A stretch of DNA of 64,000 nucleotides. It comes from Treponema sp. (lineage in GTDB: Bacteria > Spirochaetota > Spirochaetia > Treponematales > Breznakiellaceae). Positions 43,305 to 53,033 of the stretch are shown here, piece by piece. Both the position numbers and the translations under genes were made by a program. The stretch lies in contig WRIV01000009.1 in the NCBI GenBank assembly GCA_009782555.1, positions 47,442 through 111,441 of the forward strand, read 5' to 3'. Numbering within the stretch: position 1 is the first letter of the stretch; every line of letters starts with the position of its first letter. The notes below the pieces were generated by a model. That model made no database searches. It saw only the letters and a list, made by a program, of their open reading frames with translations, and was not told where the DNA came from.

Positions 43305-45008
43305 TTAATCCTCCAAAAGCCAGGTTCTGATCAGCTGGGCCGCATCTTCGGGGTGATCTTTGGCCAGACTGATCACATTTTCCTGCAGTTCCATGCGCTT
43401 CCGTTCTTCCACAGACATGGATACTTCCACCCCTTCCTGTTCCGCTTCCAAAAGAGCCCGTTCCCTGGCGGCCTGCCGTTCTCGGGCCAGGGCTTCTTCC
43501 GCCGCCAGACGCTGCCGTTCAATGGCCTTGGCCACCGTCCGGTATACCACAAAGGCAATAAGGAGCACCGCTAACCCAATAAGGAAGTACACGATGGTCC
43601 GCTGTATATTTTGCTGCCTGAAGTAGGCGGCATCTTCGGCAGCAAACTGTTCGGTCCGGTCAAATTGGATGTTCCGAACCGTTACCGAATCTCCCCGGGT
43701 AGCATCGAAACCAACGGCATCCTGTACCAATGATTGTGTGTGGTTCAACACCGCCATTTCGATGGGGGTATATTCCCGTTCAATGGTATTATTGGACAGG
43801 ATTACCGGTTTTCCCTTTTCATCGTACTTCCATTTCCAGACTCCGTCAATGTTTACAGCCACCGTTACCCGGTCTATTTTTGGTTTCCTTTCTTCTTCGC
43901 TTGTTTCATTCCCCACCAGATAATTGTCTATATCCACATGCTGGGTAACCTTACCATGCATATTGGCCGTATCCTGATATATCGGCATCACATTGGGTTC
44001 TGTTCCAGGGGGACCCTCGGGATTAAACCCGGTCCCCTCGAAGGTGGTGTCATATTTTTGTGTAGAAAGAAGAACGTTATCTTTTATCACCGAATCGTCA
44101 TAGGGCAGACCCGGAGTCTTGGGTCTTTGTTCAAAAGGAGTATATTTTATTATACTGACCAATTTTTCCGACATATCCATGTCAAATTTTATATTAAGAT
44201 CCCGGACCCGGTCTGCGGTAAAGGTGTTTTGAAGGTTTGCCAGGATCAAAGCTTTGTATTTGGATTCAAGGTTCATGATGTACTTCTGCTGCCGTTCCAC
44301 CAGGTTTTGTTTGTCACTGGCTCTCCAATCAACCGTATCATTCAATATGTTTCCACTCTGATCGGTAATGACGATGTTTTCGTCCTGCAGACCCTCCACG
44401 GCATATTTAAGAATCCTCTGGATTCCTTCGATTTTCTTACGGTTTTGAGTTATGTCACTCCCCGGAGTGGGAACCAGACTTACACTGGCGGTAACAGGGT
44501 TTTGATCCTGCCGGAAAAGAGAATCCTTAGGAATAACCAAGATAACGTTGGCATCGTCTACTCCCTCCAGGGCCTTAACATGATCCTTTACCATATCTCT
44601 GATGGCCCGCTGAAGGTTGACGTTCCGTTCAAAATCCGTAAGTGTCCACCGTTCACGGTCAAAGATCTTCCAGGGATCGGTTCCCTTGGGAATTAAACCT
44701 TCGCTGATTAGGATAACCCGCATTTTCCGGGCCGTGGCGGCATCGGCAACCATGATGACGCCGCTGGCGCTGACCTGAGCTCTGTATCCCGCATCGTTGA
44801 TCCGGGTGATGATCTGATCCCGGACATCATCGTCGGCAATGGGCGTATCAATGACCGGTACCATGCTGGGCGATGATGATACCGATACCAGGGCAAAGAT
44901 CCCCGCCAGCAGCACAACTACTATACCGGCAAGCATCAAACGCTGTACCATGGTCCATTTTCCCCAGAGGCCTTTTACCTGTTCGAGTAATCGTTGTAAA
45001 AAATCCAT
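43305..45008 (-). CDS. fliF: Flagellar MS-ring protein FliF
   Basis: FliF forms the MS ring in the inner membrane. The 567-residue product has membrane helices at about 23-45 (MLAGIVVVLLAGIFALVSV) and 465-485 (IVYFLIGLAVLLIAFVVY). Between lie the ring-building motifs with KDHVKALEGVDDANVILVIPKDS and TASVSLVPTPG, and the last residues form a FliG-binding tail. The Shine-Dalgarno region is a run of eight Gs (45018-45011 on the minus strand) two bases before the ATG, so its length could affect translation. Confidence 0.95.
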   Translation of the reverse strand: MDFLQRLLEQVKGLWGKWTMVQRLMLAGIVVVLLAGIFALVSVSSSPSMVPVIDTPIADDDVRDQIITRINDAGYRAQVSASGVIMVADAATARKMRVILISEGLIPKGTDPWKIFDRERWTLTDFERNVNLQRAIRDMVKDHVKALEGVDDANVILVIPKDSLFRQDQNPVTASVSLVPTPGSDITQNRKKIEGIQRILKYAVEGLQDENIVITDQSGNILNDTVDWRASDKQNLVERQQKYIMNLESKYKALILANLQNTFTADRVRDLNIKFDMDMSEKLVSIIKYTPFEQRPKTPGLPYDDSVIKDNVLLSTQKYDTTFEGTGFNPEGPPGTEPNVMPIYQDTANMHGKVTQHVDIDNYLVGNETSEEERKPKIDRVTVAVNIDGVWKWKYDEKGKPVILSNNTIEREYTPIEMAVLNHTQSLVQDAVGFDATRGDSVTVRNIQFDRTEQFAAEDAAYFRQQNIQRTIVYFLIGLAVLLIAFVVYRTVAKAIERQRLAAEEALARERQAARERALLEAEQEGVEVSMSVEERKRMELQENVISLAKDHPEDAAQLIRTWLLED

Positions 45009-45029
45009 ATCCCCCCCCTATATATCAGG

Positions 45030-45413
45030 TTATCGAGTGTTAATAATATCCTTCCATGCCTGAACAACACGGTTCAGGATCGTCCTAGCCATATTCAGCG
45101 ACAATCCCGCATTCGCTTCGGCCATGGAGATGTCTTCCACATTTACCGAATCAGGATCAAGCATTGCCTGTTGAGTAAGGTAATGTGTCTGCATCTGATA
45201 AGCGCTTACCTTGTCCAGAGCCTTGAGCATGGTTTCGCTAAAAATACTGTCCTTTGTCGCTCCCGCAGCTCCTATGGTTTTTCCCAGTTCCGTAATTCCG
45301 GTGCCGGAGGCATTATAAAATTCTTCGTTTAACACCCTGGGACGGAAGTCAGGCTGGGAAGAAGGAACCGGCGGCATGGGTACAGGGCTAAAATACTGCG
45401 GTTTAATGGTCAT
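45030..45413 (-). CDS. fliE: Flagellar hook-basal body protein FliE
   Basis: FliE links the MS ring to the rod. The 127-residue product has a variable N-terminus and the conserved C-terminal part ISMAEANAGLSLNMARTILNRVVQAWKDIINTR, close to the family signature. It lies 3 nt after flgC. Length is normal to slightly long. Confidence 0.92.
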   Translation of the reverse strand: MTIKPQYFSPVPMPPVPSSQPDFRPRVLNEEFYNASGTGITELGKTIGAAGATKDSIFSETMLKALDKVSAYQMQTHYLTQQAMLDPDSVNVEDISMAEANAGLSLNMARTILNRVVQAWKDIINTR

Positions 45414-45416
45414 TTA

Positions 45417-45878
45417 TTACCTCCCTCCAATTTCCAATGCTCGCTGGAACATCGATTTATATCCTTCCACCACCTGGGCATTGGCTTCGTACATACGGTT
45501 TGCTTCTATCAAGTCCACCATTTCGGTAACGACATCCACGTTTGGATACAGAACATAATCTTTATCGGGACCTTCGAGGATTCTGTCCGGATGGGTAGGA
45601 TCGTAGACTTTGCGGAGCTCCGTGGTATTGTCTTTTTCTATCCGTGCCACCCGTACGCCCTTTCCTGGTCCGTTGTCCAGCATCTGGGGCAGGAAAGGAG
45701 AACGCCAATAGGGCTGTTGAACCCGGGGCCTCATGATTACCCTGGCGCGCCTGAAAGCGCCCCCTTCGTTGGTCCGGGTGGTATTGACATTGGCCATATT
45801 ATTGGCAATCACGTCTGTCCGCAGCCGCTGGGCACCCATTCCGCTGGACGCAATGTTAACTGAAGTAAAAAGCCCCAT
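45417..45878 (-). CDS. flgC: Flagellar basal-body rod protein FlgC
   Basis: A proximal rod component. The 153-residue product begins MGLFTSVNIASSGMGAQRLRTDVIANNMANVNTTRT, the SGL/NIAN-type rod motif, and ends with VDVVTEMVDLIEANRMYEANAQVVEGYKSMFQRALEIG, the standard C-terminal rod helix. It follows flgB by 1 nt. Confidence 0.96.
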   Translation of the reverse strand: MGLFTSVNIASSGMGAQRLRTDVIANNMANVNTTRTNEGGAFRRARVIMRPRVQQPYWRSPFLPQMLDNGPGKGVRVARIEKDNTTELRKVYDPTHPDRILEGPDKDYVLYPNVDVVTEMVDLIEANRMYEANAQVVEGYKSMFQRALEIGGR

Positions 45879-45879
45879 A

Positions 45880-46293
45880 CTAAGACCTCAATACCAGGTT
45901 TACCTGGCCATATTCAAATGCTGCTGAATGGGCGTACAAGTTATAGCGCATCTGATTTTTCAGAAGATTGTTTATTTCTGCTTCCGGGTCCACATTGTTC
46001 CCGTCGTTGTTGTAGCTGCTGGTAAAATCCAGCACCCGCCGGGGCTGGACATCCCGGTAATCCAGCCGGGTCCAGTTGCTTACATGCCGGGGATCGGTCC
46101 TGGCCATAAGCAAACTTGGTTTATAGCTGTCAGAAAGGATCGCTTTTTTTAAGGACGCTTCAAAATTTACCTCGGTCCGCTTAAAATTGGGCACGTCTTT
46201 GTTAGCAAGATTATCCGCATAAACCGAATGACGAAGGTTTGCCGTGTTCATGGCCCGGTGGAGTAAATCAACGGTCCTGGAAAAACTATTCAT
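45880..46293 (-). CDS. flgB: Flagellar basal-body rod protein FlgB
   Basis: A proximal rod component. The 137-residue product has the N-terminal rod motif MNTANLRHSVYADNLANKDVPNFKRTEVNF and a C-terminal NNLLKNQMRYNLYAHSAAFEYGQVNLVL helix. It starts the flagellar run, 63 nt after hslU. An AGAGG site precedes the ATG. No convincing promoter was found in that gap, so it probably depends on read-through from hslV-hslU. Confidence 0.95.
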   Translation of the reverse strand: MNSFSRTVDLLHRAMNTANLRHSVYADNLANKDVPNFKRTEVNFEASLKKAILSDSYKPSLLMARTDPRHVSNWTRLDYRDVQPRRVLDFTSSYNNDGNNVDPEAEINNLLKNQMRYNLYAHSAAFEYGQVNLVLRS

Positions 46294-46356
46294 CCATATA
46301 CCTCTTTTTTCAACATCGGCTTTTTCTTTCCCATCCTTAACAGCCTTACCTTCCCG

Positions 46357-47904
46357 TTACAGTATGTACCGGCCCAAATCCTGATCCATTACTAAATCGG
46401 AAAGTTTTTCGTTCACATAGTCCTCGGTAATGACAACCTTGGCGGGAGCTATGTCGGGAGCCTCAAAAGAAAGTTCCTCCAGCAGGGTTTCCATGATCGT
46501 ATGGAGCCGGCGGGCGCCGATATTTTCCAGCCTGGTATTGACCTCCGCTGCAAGGGCGGCAAGCCGTTGGACGGATCCTTCGGTAAACTCAATTTCAACC
46601 GTTTCGGTAAAAAGAAGATCCTGATACTGCCGTGTCAGAGCGTTCTTTGGCTCCGTCAGAATCCGCAAAAAATCATCTTTGCCCAGGGAATCCAACTCCA
46701 CCCGCAGGGGAAAACGGCCCTGGAGTTCGGGGATCAGATCCGAAGGCTTGCTCACATTAAAGGCTCCGGCAGCGATAAAAAGAATGTGGCTCGTGTCCAC
46801 TGGTCCCCATTTTGTATTTACCGTGGCCCCTTCCACAATGGGGAGGATATCCCTCTGGACTCCTTCCCTGGATACATCGGGACCGCTCCGTTCCCCCCGG
46901 ACGGCGATTTTATCTATTTCGTCAATAAAGATAATACCTGTTTCTTCTACCCGTTTCCGGGCTTCGTCGCTTACCCGATCCCGGTCGATCAATTTTTCCG
47001 CTTCCTCGGCGGTGAGGATCTCCCTGGCCCGTTTAACCGTAACCAGTTTTTTCTTTTTGTTCCCTCCGAAAAAACCGGCAATTCCCGAAAGACTTGATTC
47101 CAAATCTTCAAAACTGCCGCCCATCATTTCAAAGGAGGGAAGCTGAGGGCTCTGGTTTACAGTGATCTCCACCGTACCGTCTTCCAGTTTTCCTTCTCGC
47201 AGCCAGGATCGGAATTTTTCCCGGGTATGATCAGTTTTCTGCTCACCCTCTGCTCCGGCGGCTTCGTCGGATTGTTCTTCCGCAGATCCTTCGCCGGGTC
47301 CGGGATCATTGGATTCTACAGATTGTCCTGTACCGGGAATCTGCTGGATCGGTATGCCCACCTGTATGGCTGTCCCCATGATCCCTGGTCCTGAATCGTT
47401 GTTAAAAGAAAAAGCCCCCATAGGACGGATCACAGGACTGGAAGAATCGGGTTTGCGATCCTTGTTTTTATTCTTGGGCCGGGGCACCAGCAGATCCAAC
47501 AAGGATTCTTCGGCCCGCTTTTCTGCTTCTTCATTTACCGACTGCTGCATCTCCTGCTTTACCATTTGAATGCCTGCCGCCATAAGATCCCGGATCATTG
47601 ATTCCACATCCCGGCCCACATAACCCACTTCGGTATACTTGGTGGCCTCCACCTTGATAAAGGGCGAATTGGCAAGCTTTGCCAGACGGCGGGCAATTTC
47701 TGTTTTTCCAACCCCGGTGGGACCAATCATAAGGATATTTTTGGGGGCAATGTCTTCCCGTATTTCCGGATCCAGTTTGATCCGCCGGATCCGGTTTCGA
47801 AGAGCCACCGCCACCGCTCGTTTGGCCTTTTTCTGGCCTATGATATACTTGTCCAGTTCCACCACGATTTCCCGGGGGGTCAGGCGATCAAGGTTTTTTT
47901 CCAT
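46357..47904 (-). CDS. hslU: HslU ATPase subunit of HslUV protease
   Basis: The AAA+ unfoldase that feeds the HslV peptidase. The 515-residue product has MIGPTGVGKTEIARRLAKL (Walker A near 60), FIDEIDKIA (Walker B) and the C-terminal IEFTEGSVQRLAALA sensor-2 region, ending with DQDLGRYIL whose tail activates HslV. It is about 70 residues longer than E. coli HslU. The excess is a Pro/Gly/Ser/Glu-rich insertion at about 145-222, in the substrate-handling I domain. The ATG overlaps the hslV stop by one base. Confidence 0.95.
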   Translation of the reverse strand: MEKNLDRLTPREIVVELDKYIIGQKKAKRAVAVALRNRIRRIKLDPEIREDIAPKNILMIGPTGVGKTEIARRLAKLANSPFIKVEATKYTEVGYVGRDVESMIRDLMAAGIQMVKQEMQQSVNEEAEKRAEESLLDLLVPRPKNKNKDRKPDSSSPVIRPMGAFSFNNDSGPGIMGTAIQVGIPIQQIPGTGQSVESNDPGPGEGSAEEQSDEAAGAEGEQKTDHTREKFRSWLREGKLEDGTVEITVNQSPQLPSFEMMGGSFEDLESSLSGIAGFFGGNKKKKLVTVKRAREILTAEEAEKLIDRDRVSDEARKRVEETGIIFIDEIDKIAVRGERSGPDVSREGVQRDILPIVEGATVNTKWGPVDTSHILFIAAGAFNVSKPSDLIPELQGRFPLRVELDSLGKDDFLRILTEPKNALTRQYQDLLFTETVEIEFTEGSVQRLAALAAEVNTRLENIGARRLHTIMETLLEELSFEAPDIAPAKVVITEDYVNEKLSDLVMDQDLGRYIL

Positions 47905-48449
47905 TAGGGTTTTAATTCCTCCAGGGTAATTTGGCTGTTAGTATAGATGCAGATATTTCCTGCAATTTCAAGGCTCCGTTTCGCTATCTCCGCCGCGGAA
48001 AGAGCGCTTCCGTTAAGGTAGGCCAGGGCCGCCGCTAAGGCATAATTGCCTCCGGAACCGATGGCCAGCACATCTTCCGCCGGTTCTATTACATCCCCCG
48101 TACCGGAAACGAGGAGTGTCTTGTTTAAATCAGCGGTAAGAAGCATCGCTTCAAGCCGCCGTAACATCCGGTCCGTCCGCCAGTCCTTGGCCAGTTCCAC
48201 CGCCGACCGGGCCAGGTCGCCGGAATATTCTTTTAGCTTGCTTTCAAAGCGATCAAAGAGGGTAAAGGCATCGGCGGTGGCTCCGGCAAAACCGCAGAGA
48301 ACCTTTCCGTCCCAGAGCCGGCGGACTTTGCGGGCATTGTTTTTTACCACCGTTTCTCCCAGTGTTACCTGACCGTCCCCGGCCATGGCTACCTCGCCGT
48401 TTCGCCGCACCGCCAGAACGGTGGTGGAACGAATACTCACATCATTCAT
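47904..48449 (-). CDS. hslV: HslV peptidase subunit of HslUV protease
   Basis: The proteasome-related threonine peptidase. The 181-residue product contains [23 protein letters not shown] and the [12 protein letters not shown] segment. The catalytic threonine should be the N-terminus after maturation. Here the reading frame starts [11 protein letters not shown], so either eight residues are removed or a GTG three codons downstream is used; the GGAGGG site favours the ATG. It overlaps xerC by 4 nt. Confidence 0.94.
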   Translation of the reverse strand: MNDVSIRSTTVLAVRRNGEVAMAGDGQVTLGETVVKNNARKVRRLWDGKVLCGFAGATADAFTLFDRFESKLKEYSGDLARSAVELAKDWRTDRMLRRLEAMLLTADLNKTLLVSGTGDVIEPAEDVLAIGSGGNYALAAALAYLNGSALSAAEIAKRSLEIAGNICIYTNSQITLEELKP

Positions 48450-49360
48450 AATACACTCCCTCCGCCGGAAGCGGCGTGTGGAATGGCGTGCGGGTGGGCC
48501 TTCATATAGGCATGTCGAAGGTGTTCCATATCCACATGAGCATAGCGCTGGGTGGTGGAAATGCTGGCATGTCCCAACAGTTCCTGTACCAGCCGGACAT
48601 CGCAGCCCGAATTAACCAGATGGGTGGCAAAACTGTGCCGCAGTGCATGGGGATGAATGTGTTTTCCCAATCCAGACCTATCTCCGTATTGGCCGATGAT
48701 CCACCGGATCCCAACCACAGAAAGAGGACCTCCCCGCCGGTTGATAAAAACCCGGTCCGTTGGTTTTTCCGCTTTGATTTGCCCGGAACGAACGGGAAGG
48801 TATTCCTTTATAGCCTGTCCCGCTTCCTCGGAAAAAAATACATACCGTTCCTTGTTTCCTTTACCAATCACCCGGGCGGAAAGGCAGTCCTCTTCCAATC
48901 CTCTTACAGTCAATGCGGCCACCTCGGAAACCCGCAGGCCAGCGGAATACATGGCCAAGATCAAAGCCTTGTCCCTCAGCGGCCAGAGGATGCCTTCTTT
49001 TTCGGGAAGTTCCGCCAAGGCTGCCATTTCCCCTTCCCAGAGAAAGGCCGGCAGGGTTCGTTTTGTTTTAAGGTTCCTTATGGCGGCGGAAGGATCGTCC
49101 TTTCGTTTTTCCGTCCGGATAAGCCAGCGGTAAAACCCCCGGAGAGAAGAAAGGGCCCGGTTTACACTGACCGAGGCAATCCCTTCGGCGGAAAGATCGG
49201 CGATAAAGTGCTGAACTCCGTAACTATCCGCCAATTCGGGTTTTTCGTTCCGGTTAGCACAATATGAAGCAAAGCGGCCAAGATCTTTTCCGTAAGCTTC
49301 CAGGGTCCTCTTCGACATATTCCGTACGGAACGAAGATAGAGGAGGTACTGTTCTATCAT
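48446..49360 (-). CDS. xerC: Tyrosine recombinase XerC-like
   Basis: Resolves chromosome dimers at dif together with a partner. The 304-residue product has the N-terminal SAM-like core-binding domain and the catalytic residues R in [37 protein letters not shown] with the tyrosine nucleophile. A second recombinase lies 4.6 kb upstream at 53034. Its position between topA and hslV is the same as that of codV/xerC in Firmicutes, hence the name. The start overlaps topA by 4 nt. Confidence 0.9.
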   Translation of the reverse strand: MIEQYLLYLRSVRNMSKRTLEAYGKDLGRFASYCANRNEKPELADSYGVQHFIADLSAEGIASVSVNRALSSLRGFYRWLIRTEKRKDDPSAAIRNLKTKRTLPAFLWEGEMAALAELPEKEGILWPLRDKALILAMYSAGLRVSEVAALTVRGLEEDCLSARVIGKGNKERYVFFSEEAGQAIKEYLPVRSGQIKAEKPTDRVFINRRGGPLSVVGIRWIIGQYGDRSGLGKHIHPHALRHSFATHLVNSGCDVRLVQELLGHASISTTQRYAHVDMEHLRHAYMKAHPHAIPHAASGGGSVL

Positions 49361-51519
49361 TTTTCTTCCTCCTCCGCACTGTGCAGGTAATCGCAGGCCG
49401 GGTTGATACAGGCCTTGTGGTTCCCGTTCCGTTTATCGCATTTTTCCACCAGGAACTGGCCGCACTTGGGACAATCTTGTGTCAGGGGCTTATAGTGGGA
49501 AACAAAATCACACTCAGGATAATTGGTACAGCCGTAAAAGTCTTTGCCCCTTCCCCTGGTTTTGCGGGCCACCACATCGCCTCCGCATTTCGGGCACTGT
49601 GCCAGCGGCACAGACCGGGTATTTTTGCATTCCGGGAAGCCCGAACAGGCCAGAAAAAAACCAAAGCGGCCCAATTTTTTTACCAGGGGCTTGCTGCATT
49701 TTTCGCATACATAGTCGGTGGCTTCATCCAGAGTTCCCTTGCAGGATTCCAGATTCTTTCCAACCTCATCAACCTGATCTTTAAAGGGATCCCAGAATTC
49801 CCGGATCATCTCCGGCCAGCTGATTGTGTTTTCTTCAACCTGATCCAGCTTTAGTTCCATGGAAGCGGTAAAGTCGGTATCCACCACATGGGGAAAATAT
49901 TCACCCAGGATGTCGCTGATCATCCGGCCCAGGAGGGTGGGGACCAGTTGTTTATTGGACCGGGTCACATAGTACCGGTCCAAGAGTACCGAAATGATGG
50001 GAGCATAGGTTGAAGGCCGGCCAATGCCTTTTTCTTCCAGGGTTTTAACGATGGAAGCGTCGGTAAACCGGGGCGGCCCCTGGGTAAAGTGCTGTTCGGG
50101 ATAAAACCGTTCTGTCTGGAGGACATCCCCTTTTTTAAGGGACGGCACAGCACTGCCCTTTTCTTCTTTGGAGGCCAGGAGCTTCATCACCTGATAAAAC
50201 CCTTTTTCTAGTATCTTGGTACCGGAAATCCGGAAGATTCCCTCGCTGCCGGTTTCCGGAATTGCCGCAGATATATCGATACTTATCGTTTTTGTTCTTG
50301 CGTTTTTCATTTGACAGGCCGTAAAACGCTCCCAGATAATCGTATAAAGCCTCAGCTGATCTCGATTAAGGGAATCTTTAATTGAATCCGGAGTATAATT
50401 TATATAGGTTGGCCTGATTGCTTCGTGGGCATCCTGGGCTTTTTTTCCCACCGCATACTCCACCGGTTCCGGGGGAAGATCCTTGGGGTAATGTTCTCCG
50501 ATCCAATCCCGTACTTCGTTCAGTGCAAGCTGGGAAATTCGCACCGAGTCGGTTCGCATATAGCTAATAAGTCCCACCCTGCTGGAACCAATATTGATCC
50601 CTTCGTACAATTGCTGGGCGATCTGCATGGTTTTTTTGCTGGTAAAGCCCAGTCTGTTCGCAGCGGTCTGTTGGAGCTGCGAAGTAGTAAAGGGAGGCCG
50701 GGGCCGGACGGTTTTTTCCGTCTCTCGGATTTCCGTTACAACACAGGATGAATCCTTAACCGCATCAATTAAGAGTCGGACTTCCCCTTCGTTTTTCAAT
50801 TCCGGTTTTTTTCCCTGCCAGGACACAAGCTGGGCGGTAAAAACATTGTTTTTCCCGGCTTTAAATTCCGCTTCCACGGTCCAGTATTCTTCGGGGATAA
50901 AGGATTCCACTTCCTTTTCCCGTTCACAAATAAGCCGCAGGGCCACCGATTGAACCCGTCCGGCGGAAAGGCCGTTCTTAACCTTTTTCCAGAGCAGAGG
51001 CGAAAGGTTATAACCCACAAGGCGATCCAAAACACGGCGCGCCTTCTGGGCGTTCACCTTGGCCTCATCAATGGAAGAAGGATTATCCACCGCTTCCTTA
51101 ATCGCCTGGGGGGTGATTTCATTAAAACTGATTCGTTTGATGGGAACTTTTGCGGTTTTGGCGATAATGGCGTTCCGCAGATGCCAGGCGATAGCTTCTC
51201 CTTCCCGGTCATTATCACTGGCCAAGAGTACTTCGTCCGATTTTTTTGCATCCCCTTGAAGTTCTTTTAGGAGTTTGGCCCTTCCCCGGACGGTAATGTA
51301 CTCAGGTTCAAAATTATGATCCACATCAACGGCGGTCCGAGATTTGGGCAGATCAATTAAGTGTCCCATGGATGCCTTTACGGTATAGGAGTCACCTAAA
51401 TATTTTTCGATGGTCTTTGCTTTGGCAGGAGACTCGACGATGACCAGGGTTTTCTTCCCCTCGAGCTTTGTCTTTTTGGTTTTGGCTTTTATTGTTTTTG
51501 CTTCCATATCCATTTCCAT
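49357..51519 (-). CDS. topA: DNA topoisomerase I
   Basis: Type IA topoisomerase that relaxes negative supercoils. The 720-residue product has a lysine-rich N-terminal extension of about 20 residues, the TOPRIM start TLVIVESPAKAKTIEKYLG, ASDNDREGEAIAW, the active-site tyrosine in GLISYMRTDSVRIS, and three C-terminal four-cysteine zinc ribbons (starting near 590, 640 and 685). Start choice among three close ATGs (51519, 51513, 51507) is open. It lies 10 nt after dprA. Confidence 0.96.
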   Translation of the reverse strand: MEMDMEAKTIKAKTKKTKLEGKKTLVIVESPAKAKTIEKYLGDSYTVKASMGHLIDLPKSRTAVDVDHNFEPEYITVRGRAKLLKELQGDAKKSDEVLLASDNDREGEAIAWHLRNAIIAKTAKVPIKRISFNEITPQAIKEAVDNPSSIDEAKVNAQKARRVLDRLVGYNLSPLLWKKVKNGLSAGRVQSVALRLICEREKEVESFIPEEYWTVEAEFKAGKNNVFTAQLVSWQGKKPELKNEGEVRLLIDAVKDSSCVVTEIRETEKTVRPRPPFTTSQLQQTAANRLGFTSKKTMQIAQQLYEGINIGSSRVGLISYMRTDSVRISQLALNEVRDWIGEHYPKDLPPEPVEYAVGKKAQDAHEAIRPTYINYTPDSIKDSLNRDQLRLYTIIWERFTACQMKNARTKTISIDISAAIPETGSEGIFRISGTKILEKGFYQVMKLLASKEEKGSAVPSLKKGDVLQTERFYPEQHFTQGPPRFTDASIVKTLEEKGIGRPSTYAPIISVLLDRYYVTRSNKQLVPTLLGRMISDILGEYFPHVVDTDFTASMELKLDQVEENTISWPEMIREFWDPFKDQVDEVGKNLESCKGTLDEATDYVCEKCSKPLVKKLGRFGFFLACSGFPECKNTRSVPLAQCPKCGGDVVARKTRGRGKDFYGCTNYPECDFVSHYKPLTQDCPKCGQFLVEKCDKRNGNHKACINPACDYLHSAEEEEK

Positions 51520-51529
51520 TGCAGAGCGC

Positions 51530-52300
51530 CTAAAGCCCCATCTCCTGTTTAAGAGAGGCCGCTAATGACAGGCCCGGCTGCCCAATGCAGCTTCCGCCGT
51601 TCTTTTTGATCTGTTCATCCAAGTCCATCCCCCATTCTGCCAATACATCTCCGGCACAGGATATAACGGGACATCCTTCACCGGCCAGGGCCCTTGTCCC
51701 TTCCCCAAAAGGTGATGCCACACCGGCGGAGGCGACAAAAAGATCCCGTCCTTGATCCAGGGTAAAACGGGCCGTATGGAGGGCGCCGGAAGCGGCGGGA
51801 GCTTCCACAATCACCGTAGCCCTGGCCATGCCGGAGATGATCCGGTTCCGTTGAGGGTAGTACCACTTCCTCGGCATGGTACCCGGATGGTATTCGCTTA
51901 AAAGGGATCCTCCTGTTTTCAGGATGCGCCGGGCCAATTCCCGGTTCGATGCGGGAAAAACTTCGTCCACCGAAGAACCCAGCACCGCCGCAGTACAGCC
52001 GCCCCCTTCCAGCGAACCCCGGTGGGCCAGGGCATCGATCCCCAAGGCAAGGCCGGAAATTACCGATATCCCTGCCCGGGCAAAATCTCGGCCCAGAACC
52101 AGTGCCTGCATAGAAGCGGCGGCACTGGGGCGCCGGGTACCCACCAGGGCAACGGCGGGTTTATCCGGATCCGGCAGGAGGCCCCGGCAATAGAGAACCC
52201 CGGGAGGATCGTATATTTCCCTAAGCAGGGGCGGATAGAGGGGAGAATCCTTTTCTATCCGGTAAATGCCTAAATATGTTTCCCTATCGATACCACGCAT
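51530..52300 (-). CDS. dprA: DNA-processing protein DprA, short form
   Basis: DprA loads RecA on incoming single-stranded DNA in natural transformation and is also found in many non-competent bacteria. The 256-residue product is essentially the Rossmann core: VALVGTRRPSAAA, SGLALGIDALAHRGSL, VLGSSVDEVFPASNREL, YPQRNRIISGMARATVIVEA and SGALHTARFTLDQGRDLF. It lacks the C-terminal winged helix of longer homologues. It overlaps the TPR gene by 17 nt. No competence genes are seen here. Confidence 0.92.
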   Translation of the reverse strand: MRGIDRETYLGIYRIEKDSPLYPPLLREIYDPPGVLYCRGLLPDPDKPAVALVGTRRPSAAASMQALVLGRDFARAGISVISGLALGIDALAHRGSLEGGGCTAAVLGSSVDEVFPASNRELARRILKTGGSLLSEYHPGTMPRKWYYPQRNRIISGMARATVIVEAPAASGALHTARFTLDQGRDLFVASAGVASPFGEGTRALAGEGCPVISCAGDVLAEWGMDLDEQIKKNGGSCIGQPGLSLAASLKQEMGL

Positions 52301-53033
52301 CCATCACCTGCTGTTTGTTTTGTTCCGCCTGTTTTTTTACGTCCTGATTTTTGGTAAGACCGGTAATCTTGTCGTAAAGGTCTACTGCCCCTTGAAAATC
52401 TCCCGATAAATACCGGGCGGCGGCCAGGGCAAACATTCCATCAGTATCTCTGGTATTAATATCCACATACAGTTCCAGATGGGGAATTGCTTCCGCTGGA
52501 CGGTCGAGGGTGAATATATAAAGCACTCCCAAACCATAAAGAGCCTTGCCGTAACGTCCGTTTATGTCAATGGCCCGGAGGTAAGCCGCTTCGGAAATTC
52601 GATAATGCTCCGCCTGCTCCGCGGGAGAAAAATATTCAGAGGCGGCTAAATTCCCCGCGGACACTCCTATAAGATAATGAATTGTCTCATCCTCTGGATA
52701 GTAGCGGGCAGCGTTTTCCAGCGCCTTTAGGGCTTCTCCGTAGAGAGGGCTCCTTCCCTGCAGCCTATCCATAAGCCGGGAGCCAAGTATCTTCCAGTAT
52801 ATCCCTGTCTGGGCGGCATCTTTGACATGTTCATCCATCTTTTTTTCATAAAGAGCGATGGCCCTACGGAGGTCTTCAATGGATTGAGGAGGAGCGCCCC
52901 GGGGGCTTAAAGCGGCAATCTGGGCGGCCAAAGAATTGCGGGTGGCAAACTTTTTATACACAAAAACCCCCGTGAACGCAGCGACAAGGATTACTAAAAC
53001 AAAAATAGATTTTCCCAATCCTTTCTGTGCCAT
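52284..53033 (-). CDS. Membrane-anchored TPR protein
   Basis: A 249-residue protein with an N-terminal membrane helix (residues about 8-27, SIFVLVILVAAFTGVFVYKKF) and three to four TPR-like pairs outside, such as ALKALENAARYYPEDETIHYLIG and ALYGLGVLYIFTLDRPAEAIPHLELY. It lies between xerD and dprA, overlapping dprA by 17 nt, with a GGAGGAG site before its ATG. The function is unknown. Conservation of this position would suggest a link to division or envelope assembly. Confidence 0.8.
   Translation of the reverse strand: MAQKGLGKSIFVLVILVAAFTGVFVYKKFATRNSLAAQIAALSPRGAPPQSIEDLRRAIALYEKKMDEHVKDAAQTGIYWKILGSRLMDRLQGRSPLYGEALKALENAARYYPEDETIHYLIGVSAGNLAASEYFSPAEQAEHYRISEAAYLRAIDINGRYGKALYGLGVLYIFTLDRPAEAIPHLELYVDINTRDTDGMFALAAARYLSGDFQGAVDLYDKITGLTKNQDVKKQAEQNKQQVMDAWYR

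Noticed and set aside
43734..44696. Plus-strand reading frame of 320 codons over fliF
   Set aside because: Antisense of a well-conserved FliF; no ribosome-binding site or family motif.
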